Shown here one piece after another: positions 35,598 through 46,507 of a stretch of 64,000 bases of DNA; position 1 is the first letter of the stretch, and every line of letters starts with the position of its first letter. Below the pieces are notes generated by a model. The model saw only the letters and a list, made by a program, of their open reading frames with translations, made no database searches and was not told the DNA's origin. The position numbers were made by a program, and so were the translations under genes. Source of the DNA: Deroplatys truncata (lineage: Eukaryota; Arthropoda; Insecta; Mantodea; Mantidae); NCBI GenBank assembly GCA_030765065.1, contig CM060975.1:259727816-259791815 (forward strand). Reading direction: 5' to 3'.

Positions 35598-36484
35598 AAG
35601 AAAACTTCCCATAAGGGTAGGCTGTACCATTTTTGGTTATTAATACATAGAATTTGATCCATGGAATGTTTGTCCCCCTGTTTTCTCCTTCAATTGGTTA
35701 AAACACCATTTTAGTTCATTAAACATATACCGCGCACAGCCACAACCACAGCCACAAATATGGACAAGGCACATCGGCTTAAATAAAGCAAGTTTATTTA
35801 TTACGTCATGGTATCTTTTCTATTCTATTTTAACCCCATCCCGCGATGTTTCGTGTTGGCCCTCCTTTTCCATGTCACATGTCACTCTTACAGTAGTTTT
35901 GTTTGTCCGATTCATTTCTCGTTAAAGCGCATAATAAACAACGTTTTAGGCAGTATAATTAGCACACAGTTCTAATAGCGTGTTTTTATTCACATTTAGT
36001 TATAACTTGTTATATTACCTGTGATAAGGGAGTAAATCAAAGGCACTGGTCAGTGAAGCAAAAGAAATCCTGTGAAAAGTTTTCAAAGGCTGCTGAAAAA
36101 TTCGTATACGAATAAAATCGTACAATGGGAAAGTCTGATTTCAGAAATCGCAGGCTAACAGCATTTTACATGGCCGTCAGAAGTAATGTCACGTTGATTT
36201 CGTCGGCCAACAATGAATTTTAGTCGGCTTGGAAATTAAACTATAAAGGTATTCATAATTAATGTACGTTTCTTTAGTATGAATGTTCTGAGAGTGACGA
36301 ATTTCCCCATATATTACTTCTGCCATGATAAAACAGTGGATTTATTCTCCTAATGTCTATCAAAAAAATACAAGATAAGAATCTAATTATCATACATTAA
36401 CTTCAATAGAAGATAGGTACTTCCATAACTGCTTTTTCTAATAATTAGTAACTTTTGGGGTTTCTGAACGAGTATTACAATGGT
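35598..36484. other. Nothing recognised
   Basis: No recognised repeat or coding signal up to the TA target of the next mariner. Confidence 0.35.
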
Positions 36485-36486
36485 TA

Positions 36487-37749
36487 TACGATGGCTGTCC
36501 CAGAAGTACCCGATCTAGCAAAGAAAACACAAAAATTTTGGGAAAATTTATTTCTCTACATAGTCTCCTTTCAGCTCCGTACACTTTTCCCAGCGATGTA
36601 CAAAAGCTTCTCTACTCTGTTTATTGTGAGAACCGTCGAGTTCTGCAAAATCTCCATCAACTGCAGACTCCACCTCTTCATTCTTAGCAAATCTGTTACC
36701 ATCAAGCCATTTCTTCAACTTTGGAAACGGAAAATAATCAGAGGGGGCTAAATCTGGTAAATAGAGTGCATGGGAAAGCACTTTTAACTTTAACTCATTT
36801 ATTTTGGCCATGGCGATAATGGATGTGTGAACTGGTGCATTGTCTTGATGAAACAGAACTTTCTTTTTTGTTAAATGCGGCCGTTTCTGCTTGATTTCAT
36901 CATTCACACGCTGCAATAAGTTTGCATAATACTCGCCATTGATTGCTTTTCCTTTCTGAAGATAATCAATGAAAACTATTCCACGCGCATCCCAAAAAAC
37001 TGACGCCATGACCTTGCCTGCAGGTGAAACTGTCTTCGCCTTCTTTGGAGCCGATTCTCCCCTTTCAATCCTATTCCTTCGTCTCAGGTGTGAAGTGATG
37101 GACCCATATTTCATCCATGGTTATGAATCGACGCAAAAACTCGCCTTTATTGCAGCGAAAGATCGACTGAAACATCCTCACGACGATGCTTTTGTTCCAT
37201 TGTGAGTAAACACGGCACCCAGCTTGCGCACAGCTTTCTTATGTCTAAATTTTCAGTCAGTGTGCGATGTACAGCACTTTTTGAAATGCCTACGATGTCT
37301 GCTAGCTCGCGCACTTTCGGTCGACGATCATCCAATACCATTTTATGGATTTTCTTCACAATTTCTGTCGTGGTCTTCTCATTTGGTCGACCATTGCGAT
37401 GTTCGTGTTGGCAGCTCGTACGGCCTCGCTTAAACTCTGTCACCAATATTTTACCATTATAAACGAAGGAGCAGACTCCCCCAGAGTAGAATCTAGCCCA
37501 GCTTTAATATTAGTTGGACTAAGACCTTTCAAATGAAAGTATTACACCACATAACGATGGCCAGTTTTATCCAGGTTTACAGATTCGCTGAGAGAGTTCA
37601 CTATTGATGGCTGACGTACATTTAATAACAACATAGCATCGCCAAACTTCAAACTTAAGCTTTATAAGGGTGGTACTTTCTACCATAGTAATTTGTTCGA
37701 AACAACAACCATTATTTATACGTCAGGTCGGGTACTTCTGGAACTGCCC

Positions 37750-37754
<5 letters not shown>
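36487..37754 (-). mobile_element. Full-length mariner element (1268 bp)
   Basis: Inverted repeats share CCAGAAGTACCCGA (left CTGTCCCAGAAGTACCCGAT, right complement CAGTTCCAGAAGTACCCGAC). TA lies at 36485-36486; on the right the TA target merges with an AT microsatellite. One DD34D transposase is encoded on the minus strand. Confidence 0.92.
36548..37574 (-). pseudogene. mariner transposase (DD34D, SETMAR-type relative)
   Basis: It probably began at codon 37574, now CTG, before DKTGHRYVV. Readable blocks are LKGLSPTNIKAGLDSTLGE, VTEFKRGRT, KVRELADIVGISKSAVHRTL, MDEIWVHHFTPETKE (first Asp), LFHQDNAPVHTS (second) and LPDLAPSDYFPF (third). Exactly 34 residues separate the last two Asp. The end, KGDYVEK, is typical of mariner relatives that carry the name SETMAR in insect annotations. 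Stops and frameshifts occur near 37537, 37450, 37144 and 37090. The long frame 36548-37114 keeps the C-terminal 188 residues open. It is a mariner copy, not a histone methyltransferase. Confidence 0.92.

Positions 37755-37786
<32 letters not shown>
37755..37786. repeat. (AT)n microsatellite at a mariner target site
   Basis: About 16 AT units starting exactly at the TA next to the mariner end. Confidence 0.95.
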
Positions 37787-37788
<2 letters not shown>

Positions 37789-39489
37789 TACTCTTAAGGA
37801 GAACTCTGATTGGATATGGTAAAAATTTCAAGACAAATCTGGTTTACTCCGTTTTTGGTCTACTCCTGACAGAACTGAATTTACTGAATTTAGTCAAGTT
37901 TAGCGAAGTATGTTTAAAATTCTCACACATTTTAAGGTGAAATTAAATGTCAAAAATTGCCAAAATGTTTAGTTTTTTTTTGCAATGTTAGTGATTGGAA
38001 TGTTTCTTTAATTTTATATGCATTTTATCATTGTAGGCACAATACGTATATTTTAAATCAATTTTTAAGAATACCATAGCATTTGTCATGTTGTATTGTG
38101 AATTCTGCACCACTATACAGAAAAACATCATAACTCTTACATACTTCCAACTAGAGAGGAAAACTTTAGTCCATCTTTTGGTACTACTGTTAAGTATGGG
38201 AGCTTCTGTGTGCTCAAGCCATTTGGGTTCCTTCACGAGTTTGTTTTCTCCATCTTCACTTTAAACGGCATTTTCTCTGCATGACATTTTATGCATAAAT
38301 GATCCTTTTTTCTCTCAGAAATTGTTGAAGATAGCCAAATCAAATTTTAGGGTGATAAAAGAAACCTCTAAGTGCTGTTGGTGTTAGTAGCATGGTTAGT
38401 TAATTAAAAATAATTTCTGATAAATGTTAATCAAAATATGGTATAAGTGAGAAAATAATCCAAATCCCTAATAAACAAACTTATTGTATAAAAGTAAATC
38501 AGTGAGTATAGAAGCCATGCATATACATCCTGTAAAGCATCAATCGATATTTTTTCATAGTTTCCGAGACAATTGGTCAGGATCTTAGTATAATTAACAA
38601 TGGCGGAATAGGGCTTTTAATTTCCCCTTAAAACGCAAAAGCTTTTTGTAGATAATGTTCTTCTTTACTCCTTAATTAAAAAGGAAAAACGTGACATAAC
38701 ACTTTCATTCTAATATAATTGAAATTTGATTAAGGAAATCATTAGCTGCAGTCCCTTCATTTACAGCAGGTATAAAACTGTGGTTTGCGCCGCAATTTCT
38801 GAGCATTGGCCATAAAATACTCCGGGGTGATAAAATAAAAAAAGCTTGCTTGATTTAATCATCCTGAGCACCATCAGCTTTAACTCCAATTCTTGGCGCT
38901 GAGGTCCTCACGCTGCGTCACGCTTGACAGACTCAATCCCCCATTAGTGCGTGACACAATACATGGATGCTCGTTTATACTCCTTCCATTTGACACACAG
39001 CGAGTGCAAGATTCGCTTTACAGCTGTGCATACTACTTGCTAGGGTGCTTCAATACATGAACTAAATGTCTGGATGCCGTATTTATATACATATTATTCA
39101 CCGCTAGTGCGTATTCCGGTGATGCACTTTAGCGATATGATTTTATTGGTTTATTTGTAAACCGCAATATCTGAATTGGGATAATTTGGGTATGCAATGT
39201 TACAAATTGTAAGATACGTTATAAATATTCCTGCTCAATTTGAAAAGAAACCTATATAAATATGTCTGTTCTGAGGTTGCAAAGAGGTGAAGTGTATGCA
39301 AGACCTTGTCATGTTTCATATTGTAACAGTTGTTACGTAACGTTAGGTGTCATTCACTGTTGTAGCACAAGGGTAATGCTTACGTTGCTGTCGTTTGCGT
39401 CGGACTAACTCGTCTCACGGGCAACACCTTCATTGTCCTTTACCGCTACAGTTTATTTATTTGCTGGAATCCAGTGAAACAAAGTACTT
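37787..39489. other. AT-rich, nothing recognised
   Basis: An 82-residue minus-strand frame (37988-38236) has no motif. No copies of the window's repeat families were found. Confidence 0.4.
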
Positions 39490-40792
39490 TACATAAGTGC
39501 GAAGGCTTTCACCGCCGGAGTTAATCGATAAAATATTAAAATCTTCCGCGCTGTAAGGCCGTGGTCTAAGAGTAAAATTACTAGTACCCGACGTTTCGGT
39601 CAACTCTTTGGTTGCCATCTTCAAGAGTGTAACACCCAGAACAGCTTGATAACGACTGCCAACTAGGCTTTTTTTTGGGGGGGGGGGTTCTTAGGAGATG
39701 GTAGGGAAGGATCGAATGTAGGAAGTAGCGGGGTCCCGCGGATGCATCTCCGTTAGTTATGGTGTTGGGTTGCTGCTTCGGAAGGCAAGACATTGCCGAG
39801 GTCCTGACTGGAGCCTGGGGAATAGGAAGGAATATATTTATTGAAAAATCATAAATAATGCGCACCAAAGTGCTTGGGAGTGGTCTCAAAAGACGCCACG
39901 ATTATTAAGTGTTAACCGTCCTGGTGTCTTGGCGCACCAGTCGACCAAAAGGAATCGACGGAAAGACTCCAGCTATGTTGTCGCTCAGCTTGAGCCTGGT
40001 GAGCAAGGCTGGTGAGTTCCGCCAGTCTTTGGTGGTAAGGCGGTTGAGGCCGTGGCGGTGCGGTGTGTTGCGTTGTAGAGGCGCTGATGTGATCGTTTGT
40101 TGCGGCAATGAAGTTAGAAGTGCGATTTGCGTAATAGGTACTGGGAGTGATGACTGCAGGCGTAGTTGTGCGACGTAATGGTGGAAGCCGTTGCCTCGCG
40201 GGTAGTTGTGGAGTGGCGGCGTGGTGGTGTCCGAGGATGCGTCAGTGGTTTCCTGGGCACCTTTTTGGGATGTTCCTGGAGTAGGGGATGAAGACTCTGG
40301 AGAGGCTGGTAAAATGCCGGACTCGGCGTCGTCCATTTCAGGAGGTAACGGAGTGAGTCGAAGTTCTGATTCGGTTTATGCGGTGGTTGGAGGTGCTTCT
40401 GTGTTTGTGTCCCGATGTGCGGTGTGCCCAAGAAGGCCATCCTCCATAGATCGGAGGGAAGTGATGTCGGTCCGGCGAAATCTTTGGAACTGGAAGGCCA
40501 CCTTGGGAGGTGCCGAATTGTGGTGCGGTGCTTGGCCTCCATTGCCGCAAGGCGCGCATTGGATGCCCGTTGCAGCACCTCAAGGCGAAGGTCGAGGTCT
40601 CGCAGGGTGTGCTGGATACTCTCAACGGCGTGCTGGAGGTCCTAGTGTCATTGAAGTGCGTGAAGGCCCTTGGTGATGCGGTGTGTTTGCGTTGGTATGT
40701 TCTGTGTTGGTGTGATCTGCGTAGTTGTGTTGTGGGTTGGTCGACGCTGTTGGAGTTGGAGGTCTGTATAAAGGTACTGGTGGCGATGTGTG

Positions 40793-41635
40793 TTAGTGGC
40801 GAGGTGGCCGTGCTCTTGGATAGAGCGGGCAAGAAGCCTGGCCCGTGAAGTGGCCATCACCACCGCAAGTAGCGCAGTAGTGGTGACGAGATGCCAGGTT
40901 ATGCCCGGTGCAGGTAGCGGTGAGTGAGGGCAAGCCGCAGTAGTGACACCGTGGTTGCGCCGTGCAGGTGGCCGCTACATGACCGTATTGGCAACAGCGG
41001 CGGCAAGGGATGTGTCGGTCAGTGCGGCTAGCCTCGATGCGGTGTGACTGGCGTAGAAGTGCTAGGCCAGTCGTGATGGTTGCGGTGTGGTGCGCACCAT
41101 CCATGAAGGTAAGGCGCAGCAACGGTGTTGGTCCTCTACCAGACGAGATCCGGGAGACGCGGAACGCCAGAGCGTCTGAGCGGCCTCCATGACAATCTGC
41201 TCCGGCAAGAGGCGGTGAACACCACAGACCACAGCGCTAAAAGCACCAAAACGGTCCGTGGTATCATCCGGTGGCGAGGCAACAGCCTAGGCATTTGACT
41301 GCCGGTGCTGCGGCGAACGATGTGAAGCTTCATGTGCAGTGTGTGTACTCGGCGGCGGTGAGGTGCTGACTGGTGTGATCAGCTCCGGTGGCGGCGGTGT
41401 GGTGCTGACTGGTGGGATCAGCTCCAGTGGCGGCGGTGTGATGCTGACTGGTGAGATCAGCTCCGGTGGCGGCGGTATGATGCGACTGCGGTGGTACCCG
41501 GGGCGGCAGCGGTGTCAGCAGCAGTAGCTGCGATGGCTTGCGCCGGCTCCGGCGGCGGAGTGTAGTCGGCAGCTGTGGTGGACGACACCGGCGAAGCAGC
41601 AGCGGCGAGGCGGTGTTTCTTTTTCCTTCCCATGT
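40793..41635 (-). pseudogene. LINE ORF1 (gag-like) with CCHC zinc knuckles
   Basis: It starts at an ATG near 41635 (MGRKKKHRLAAAASPVSSTT). A proline/alanine-rich region follows, containing a 13-residue repeat encoded by a 39-base tandem repeat. Then come LAFRVSRISSGRGPTPLLRL, FMDGAHHTATITTGLALL and a cysteine-rich end: CRRCCQYGHVAATC (CX2CX4HX4C), CHYCGLPSLTATC and CATCGGDGHFTGQASC (CX2CX4HX6C). This order is that of insect Jockey/I-type ORF1 proteins, which bind the element RNA. Frameshifts near 41480 and 41160 and a stop after RQSNA break it. Downstream to 39700, proline- and threonine-rich open frames follow without reverse transcriptase motifs. Confidence 0.82.
41361..41477. repeat. 39-bp tandem repeat, three copies
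   Basis: Three units of GTGGTGCTGACTGGTGGGAT plus 19 further bases, with a few substitutions. It lies inside the gag-like frame and encodes a 13-residue repeat containing TGADHTSQH. Confidence 0.93.
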
Positions 41636-42042
41636 TACCTCGGAGTCCGGCGTGCGTAGGCCAACTAGGCAACAGATGTTCTGCAATTTATAGCTCACGC
41701 CAAGGTCAAAACTGCCGCATGATTGGTGGGTCTGCAGTGGCGTGCCATCGCTGGTATCCACGTGCGATTGAGCTTTAATTTTTCTTCCTTTTATTAAAGC
41801 TGTTGGAGTGTTTATACCTTTTCAATTGCTTCTCTATGAAGTCTAGCGTGATAATATTTTGTTGAAGCTAGTACTTGCGTGTCTTCATATAGGATACGAT
41901 GACCCATAGTAACAAAGTGTTCAGCGACTGCAGACCTATCTGATTGTGCAAGGCGACAATGTCGTTTATGCTCTCTTATTTGGGTATTTATACTACGTTT
42001 TGTTGTTCTGCAAACAGAGCCGCATGTGCAAGGTATTCTGTA

Positions 42043-42304
42043 CAGGGTGAATCACCTAAAACTTGCGCCGAAAATATTTCGGAAATGGAAAGTGCTATTG
42101 ATGTACAGCTTTCACAGCATTGATTGGTAGTCAGGGACTCGTACATTTAACCTATAAACAGATTTTAATAATACTGAGAAAGTGTATTTTTTGAGCAAAC
42201 ATACACTTTTTAAATGGAACAATGCCTAGTTACACATCAACAGAATAAAGATAGGGTAAATTAGAATGTCAATGATCTTTGTTGCAGGATTCTAGTGCAT
42301 GTGG
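42043..42304 (+). mobile_element. Left end of the 20887-type mariner-like element (fragment)
   Basis: It begins CAGGGTGAATCACCTAAAAC after a TA at 42041-42042 and matches the left inverted repeat of 20887-22713 for about 260 bases (ATTTCGGAAATGGAAAGTGC, AAATGGAACAATGCC, TTGTTGCAGGATTCTAGTG). It breaks off where Penelope fragment 2 begins. There is no right end here. Confidence 0.92.
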
Positions 42305-42960
42305 TTATGCTAAAAACGTCAGAGACCGCATTGGAAAAATACTTAAAAAGCACAAAATAAATACAATGTATAAACTAACCGGAAAAATACAACAAACTTT
42401 AAAATCCTCCAAAGATAAGAGAGACCCCTTATGTGCTCCAGGTGTATATAGAATACCTTGTACATGCGGCTCGGTTTTCAGAACGACAAAACGTAGTATA
42501 AAACCCCAATAAACGACATCGTCGCCTTGCACAATCAGACAGGTCTGCAGTCGCTGAACACTTTGTTACTATGGGCCATCGTATCCTATATGAAGATACG
42601 CAAGTACTAGCTTCAACAAAATATTATCACGCTAGACTTCATAGAGAAGCAATTGAAAATTTATAAACACTCCAACAACTTTAATAAAAGGAAGAAAAAT
42701 TCAAGCTCAATCGCACGTGAATACCAGTGATGGCACGCGACTGCAGACCCACAAATCATTCGGCAGTTTTGACTTTGGTGTGAGCTATGAATTTCGGAAC
42801 ATATCTTGCCTAGTTAGCAGTCGTTATCAAGCTGTCCTGGGTGTTACACTCTTGAAGATGACAACCAAAGATTTGACCGAAACGTCGGGTGTTAGTAATT
42901 TTACCCTTAGACCACGGCCTTCCAGCCCGGAAGATTTTAATATTTTATCAAAGTGTTTTA
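42305..42960 (+). pseudogene. Penelope-like element fragment 2, connector and endonuclease end
   Basis: The frame gives YAKNVRDRIGKILKKHKINT, TGKIQQTLKSSKDKRDP and APGVYRIPCTCGSVFRTTKR, the region joining reverse transcriptase to the GIY-YIG endonuclease in Penelope-like elements. A short deletion and frame changes follow near 42510; the nucleotide sequence then matches fragment 1 closely (GACATCGTCGCC, ATGGGCCATCGTATCC, CACGCTAGACTTCATAG). The 3' UTR ends with GAAGATTTTAATATTTTATC. It is inverted relative to fragment 1. The YIG half of the motif is replaced by FRT here. Confidence 0.85.
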
Positions 42961-42964
42961 CGTC

Positions 42965-44387
42965 AAGCCAAACTGTCGCTTGAATAAGCGGTACCTATTA
43001 CGCACGTTACTTTCAGCAATTGATATAACTTACTAGATGATTCAAGAGTACTTAAACCGATACAAATTACATCGTAGGGATATCTCAGCTGAAGAATATG
43101 GACACTGAGCGCTAACGAGCAGAATGAGCGAGTCAAATGTGCTGAATACGTGAGAAGTGCAGAGAGTACCAACTGAATTCTGAGTAAATGAGTGAGGCGC
43201 GTCGACACACCCCTTTTTATTTCAATTGAGCTCCGTCTCCCGGTTTAAGACTTTCTGCCTTAAGACTGACACTATTCTTTCCGCCATTGCCTACATGTTG
43301 CTACAACTACCTGCAATGGCTGGATAATTCTCAGAACTCTAAAATCAGTCTGAATCTATCTAGAATTTACCTACTCAAAACACGTTACCGAGAACACCCG
43401 CTATAGTTAGCTGACCTAGGCTTGAGCAACTAATTGCTTCCTGACTACCAAAACTGTAATCTTTCATTCTTTTCTAGTTCAAGTTATTATACAAAATATT
43501 ACATGAAGTTTAAAATATAGCATTGTTATATAAATATTTGTATCACTGTAGTAATATAATGTATTACCATTAACATTAAACATTCCCTTTCCTATTACCA
43601 TTATTGTTCTATGTTGCTATTACTTATGAATCATTTGCATGCATTTTTAGTTTATTTGTGATTGAATATTGATTACTAGAGAGTCTAGTAAAACTGTATC
43701 ATATAAAACATGTTATTTATCTTACTTCAATTAAAACGTCTATCTAAGTAAACCCAAGAGCAGGATCATATGATATTTGTTAATAGCTTCTAACAGCTTA
43801 GGCGTGATACCTGTTTAATGTTACAAGGCACTATACCAGCGTGTCTTTCTCGTAACCTCCTGTAGGAGGCACTAATGAAGACGTTTCTTTAATACTTTTA
43901 AAGTTATTACAGGTAGTATTTACTGTACGCTGCCAGGTGTTAACACAGGCTATCTTGACAACTCTTGCTGTGTTGACAATATCCAGCATCAACTTCACCC
44001 CACACCTCCGGAGGGAAAGCAAGCTATTTCCATGCGATTCGTTTCTTGATGCAACATTGAAGGGTTTGCGGTGCACTTGAACAGGAAAATCGCGTGTGGT
44101 ATTACACTCCAGTCCTCAACCTCTTGCAAGGTCCATCATGGTATTGCTGCCATATATATGGCGTGTAACTTTCACTGACTCTAGGGTTAAATGTCATGGC
44201 TCACTGCTCTGCTACTGCACGTTGCTGTAACCTTGATACTGAAAGAATAATATTCCGTGTACCAACAAGAGCTAATAACATATTTAATTAATCTTACATT
44301 TTAATACACTTAATTTCAGTTCAGATTATTCTGATTAAGTAATTATTAATGTTATCTGCAAACTATTGACCCTTAAATGTCTAACGT
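42965..44387. other. Nothing recognised
   Basis: The 81-residue frames at 42963-43208 and 43831-44076 (both minus strand) show no motif. No repeat copies were recognised. Confidence 0.4.
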
Positions 44388-45175
44388 TGAGCCAGTATTT
44401 CTAACACTGAAATTATATGAGTCTAATTATATAATATAAAAATTTAATAACAGCCAGCCTTAAAGCAATATGTGTATAATAATATATAAAATGTGTATTA
44501 CAGTCATTGTAATATGTTTATTTTATTATTTATATGTATAAAAATGATATGTGAATGTATTACGAAGATCAACAATGTAGGAGCTGTGAGAATAGAAGCA
44601 AACTGCCTTCCGTTGCAAACAGAATTACAAAGTAGAAGCCGAAAAGTTGCTAACAATGAGGTAACCTTGAGACAACAATAAGTTAGAAAGTTTAAAAAGG
44701 CTACTAATAGTCCTTGGAACAATAATAATGTAATATTTAAAACAGTTTATAAATAGCCAATCAAAAAATAGAGAAGCTTAAAGCTAAATAAAGGTATTCT
44801 ATTGGAGTAGGCTTAGCCAATCAGATACTTAAAATAGAGTAAATGTACAAATTTAAGCGGTAGGCCCTACAAGATTGCGTACGGGTTCAGTGTGTGAACA
44901 TGAAAATTTATTGCGGTGAGAAAATATAAAGTTTATCTGTTAAAAGTGCAAATAACAATAATCTCACAGCTCTATAGTGGGATATATCAGTGAAGTATTA
45001 TTTAATCCTGTTAAGGATTAATAAACAAAGTACAATACAATTATAATTTGTGTAAGCCTTCATTCTTTAGTCATACCAGCCCTGCTAAGAGATGCGTGCT
45101 TTAAAAGAATACTAATAATGCAGCCGAGGTATACAACTATAATATTTAAATAAACATTAAAATAAAAAGTTGGTT
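44388..45175 (+). repeat. LTR-like repeat E, copy 2
   Basis: It begins TGAGCCAGTATTTCT and shares with copies 1 and 3 ATGTAGGAGCTGTGAGAAT, AACAATGAGGTAACCTTGAG, twin boxes (AGCCAATCAAAA and TAGCCAATCAGA) about 65 bases apart, CAGCTCTATAGTGG and ATGCAGCCGAGG. The 45176-45360 leader, with GGTGGGGCGAAGGCCACC, ACGTGGGGCGAAC and AATTGGCATCCATTACGTG, looks like a retrotransposon leader with primer-binding-site-like motifs. Confidence 0.6.
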
Positions 45176-45360
45176 CTTAAAGGTGGGGCGAAGGCCACCG
45201 GAAACTTAGTACCTACGTGGGGCGAACACTCCTAGAAACAATCTCCCGCAAAATTGGCATCCATTACGTGCGTGGTCTAAAACAGCTTCAAATTTAGTGC
45301 CTAAACGTGATGCAACCGCAACGACAATCAAACCCCTTCAACGTCACAAATCCACATCAC
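45176..45360 (+). other. Leader-like sequence after LTR-like repeat E2
   Basis: It has repeated short motifs GGGGCGAA and GGAAAC. A shared counterpart lies at about 47440-47659, on the other side of copy E3. No gag or pol frame follows. Confidence 0.45.
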
Positions 45361-45651
45361 ACCAATTAAGTTTCTTTAAGCGTAATTATATACTATGGAG
45401 TCAAGTTGACAACTGATACGTGTTTTGTACATGAAGAAGAACCACATAAGTTCTCTGTTGATAAGAAAACGATAGAGCAATACATATGGACAAACCTTCT
45501 GAAAGTAAGAACGCAAGAGTAGGAATGAAATGGGGGAGAGAGGGCTACAAAACCTGCAGCCGAGGGTTTATCTAAACTATACAGTCGGTCATTCAGATTC
45601 GGTAAATGAATTAAGATAACGATCTTAAGAGATGAAATAATAAAATAATCC

Positions 45652-46507
45652 AATGTGTCATATTCACATGACTTTCTCTACCCTCTATCGTTTATTAGTT
45701 GGCATACAAATTAATATTACTAAGGCTTATTCTTCTATCTACTACATTATAATTTAAATAAACCTTTGCAGAAATAGCTGCATTACACATTTCGTTATAG
45801 ATACAAAGAGAACAGCGATAGTCAAATGTTTAAGAACTGTACGGTATATGCTGGCCTTAAAATTGCATACTGTTTCCATGGAATCGCGAGAAACAACCGA
45901 ATGTTGATAGGACTTTAAGAGAATGACCAAGAAATGAACGATTCGAACCTTTAGTAACGGATATCTCAGAAATGGCTTATGCCACAAAAAGCTTGTTTTA
46001 AATAAATTGTGTGTTTTAAAGAGATCTACATTTTTTTGGAGTGCGTTTTCGTCTATCGCTTAACGTTTATCAGTTAAACAAAATTATACAAAATTCCTTC
46101 CGAATGAAGAGGACTTTACAAGGTATTCCCAGAAAATTCAAGCTATACATTTTATTTGTCATGTAAATATATTTAATGCGTGGTATTTTAATCAAAATCG
46201 TTAGAGCCATTTTTTAGAAAATCAAAACTTTCGAAAAATGTTCCACGTGAAGGGTAATTTGGGGTTGAGGAATTTTCTTGAAAATCGTGTCGTATCTTTG
46301 GAAGGTACTAAACCTGAATACCAAGTATGGTATTTATCCAACGTTTCGCTTTTGAGTTGAGCTGTTCACACGATCCTTTTTCTAAAAATGATTTTTTTTT
46401 GGATTCAGAGGTGTTCGAAACATGTATTCCGGTGCAATTTCGGTATCGAATCTTTGGCTGAAATCAGTACCTTCTCTCCCTACTATGTACGTGGTATAGA
46501 AAGTACA
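45652..46507 (-). repeat. Unclassified repeat family C, copy 4
   Basis: Reverse-complement order: TCACATGACTTTCTCTACCC, CATTTCGTTATAGATACAAA, GCGATAGTCAAATGTTTAAG, TGGCTTATGCCACAAAAAGC, TTAGAGCCATTTTTTAGAAA, ATGTTCCACGTGAAGGGTAA and TACCTTCTCTCCCTACTATG. Close to copies 1 and 6 in its 3' third. Confidence 0.85.

Larger units (their letters stand above)
39669..41659 (-). mobile_element. gag-only non-LTR retroelement, 1991 bp, with target duplication
   Basis: An 11-base direct repeat GCCAACTAGGC flanks it (39658-39668 and 41660-41670), and the left side starts with a T run, the poly(A) tail of a minus-strand insertion. It is conspicuously GC-richer than its surroundings. It encodes an ORF1/gag-like protein with zinc knuckles, but no endonuclease or reverse transcriptase. 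The target is a Penelope fragment whose sequence reads on across the insertion. It could be an internally deleted Jockey/I-type LINE or a non-autonomous family. Confidence 0.85.
39490..42042 (-). mobile_element. Penelope-like element fragment 1 (interrupted by a LINE)
   Basis: Two blocks, 41660-42042 and about 39490-39668, read continuously on the minus strand if the LINE at 39669-41659 is removed. They correspond to the 3' part of a Penelope-like element: IPCTCGSVCRTTKRSI, the spacer REHKRHCRLAQSDRSAVAEH, then GHRILYEDTQVLAS and YHARLHREAIE, with a 3' UTR containing CCGAAACGTCGGGTACTAG. This is the C-terminal GIY-YIG endonuclease region; the reverse transcriptase part is absent. The fragment begins at a TA where a mariner end lies (42043). 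The 3' boundary near 39490 is approximate. Confidence 0.85.

Noticed and set aside
35250..35662. Long open frames with CMYV or HTYI repeats on both strands
   Set aside because: They are translations of the CATA array.
36548..37114. Histone methyltransferase SETMAR gene
   Set aside because: Only mariner transposase motifs are present, no SET domain, and mariner inverted repeats and TA target surround it.
39905..40832. Proline/threonine-rich proteins on the minus strand as host genes
   Set aside because: They lie inside the retroelement bounded by the 11-bp target duplication and share its GC-rich composition.
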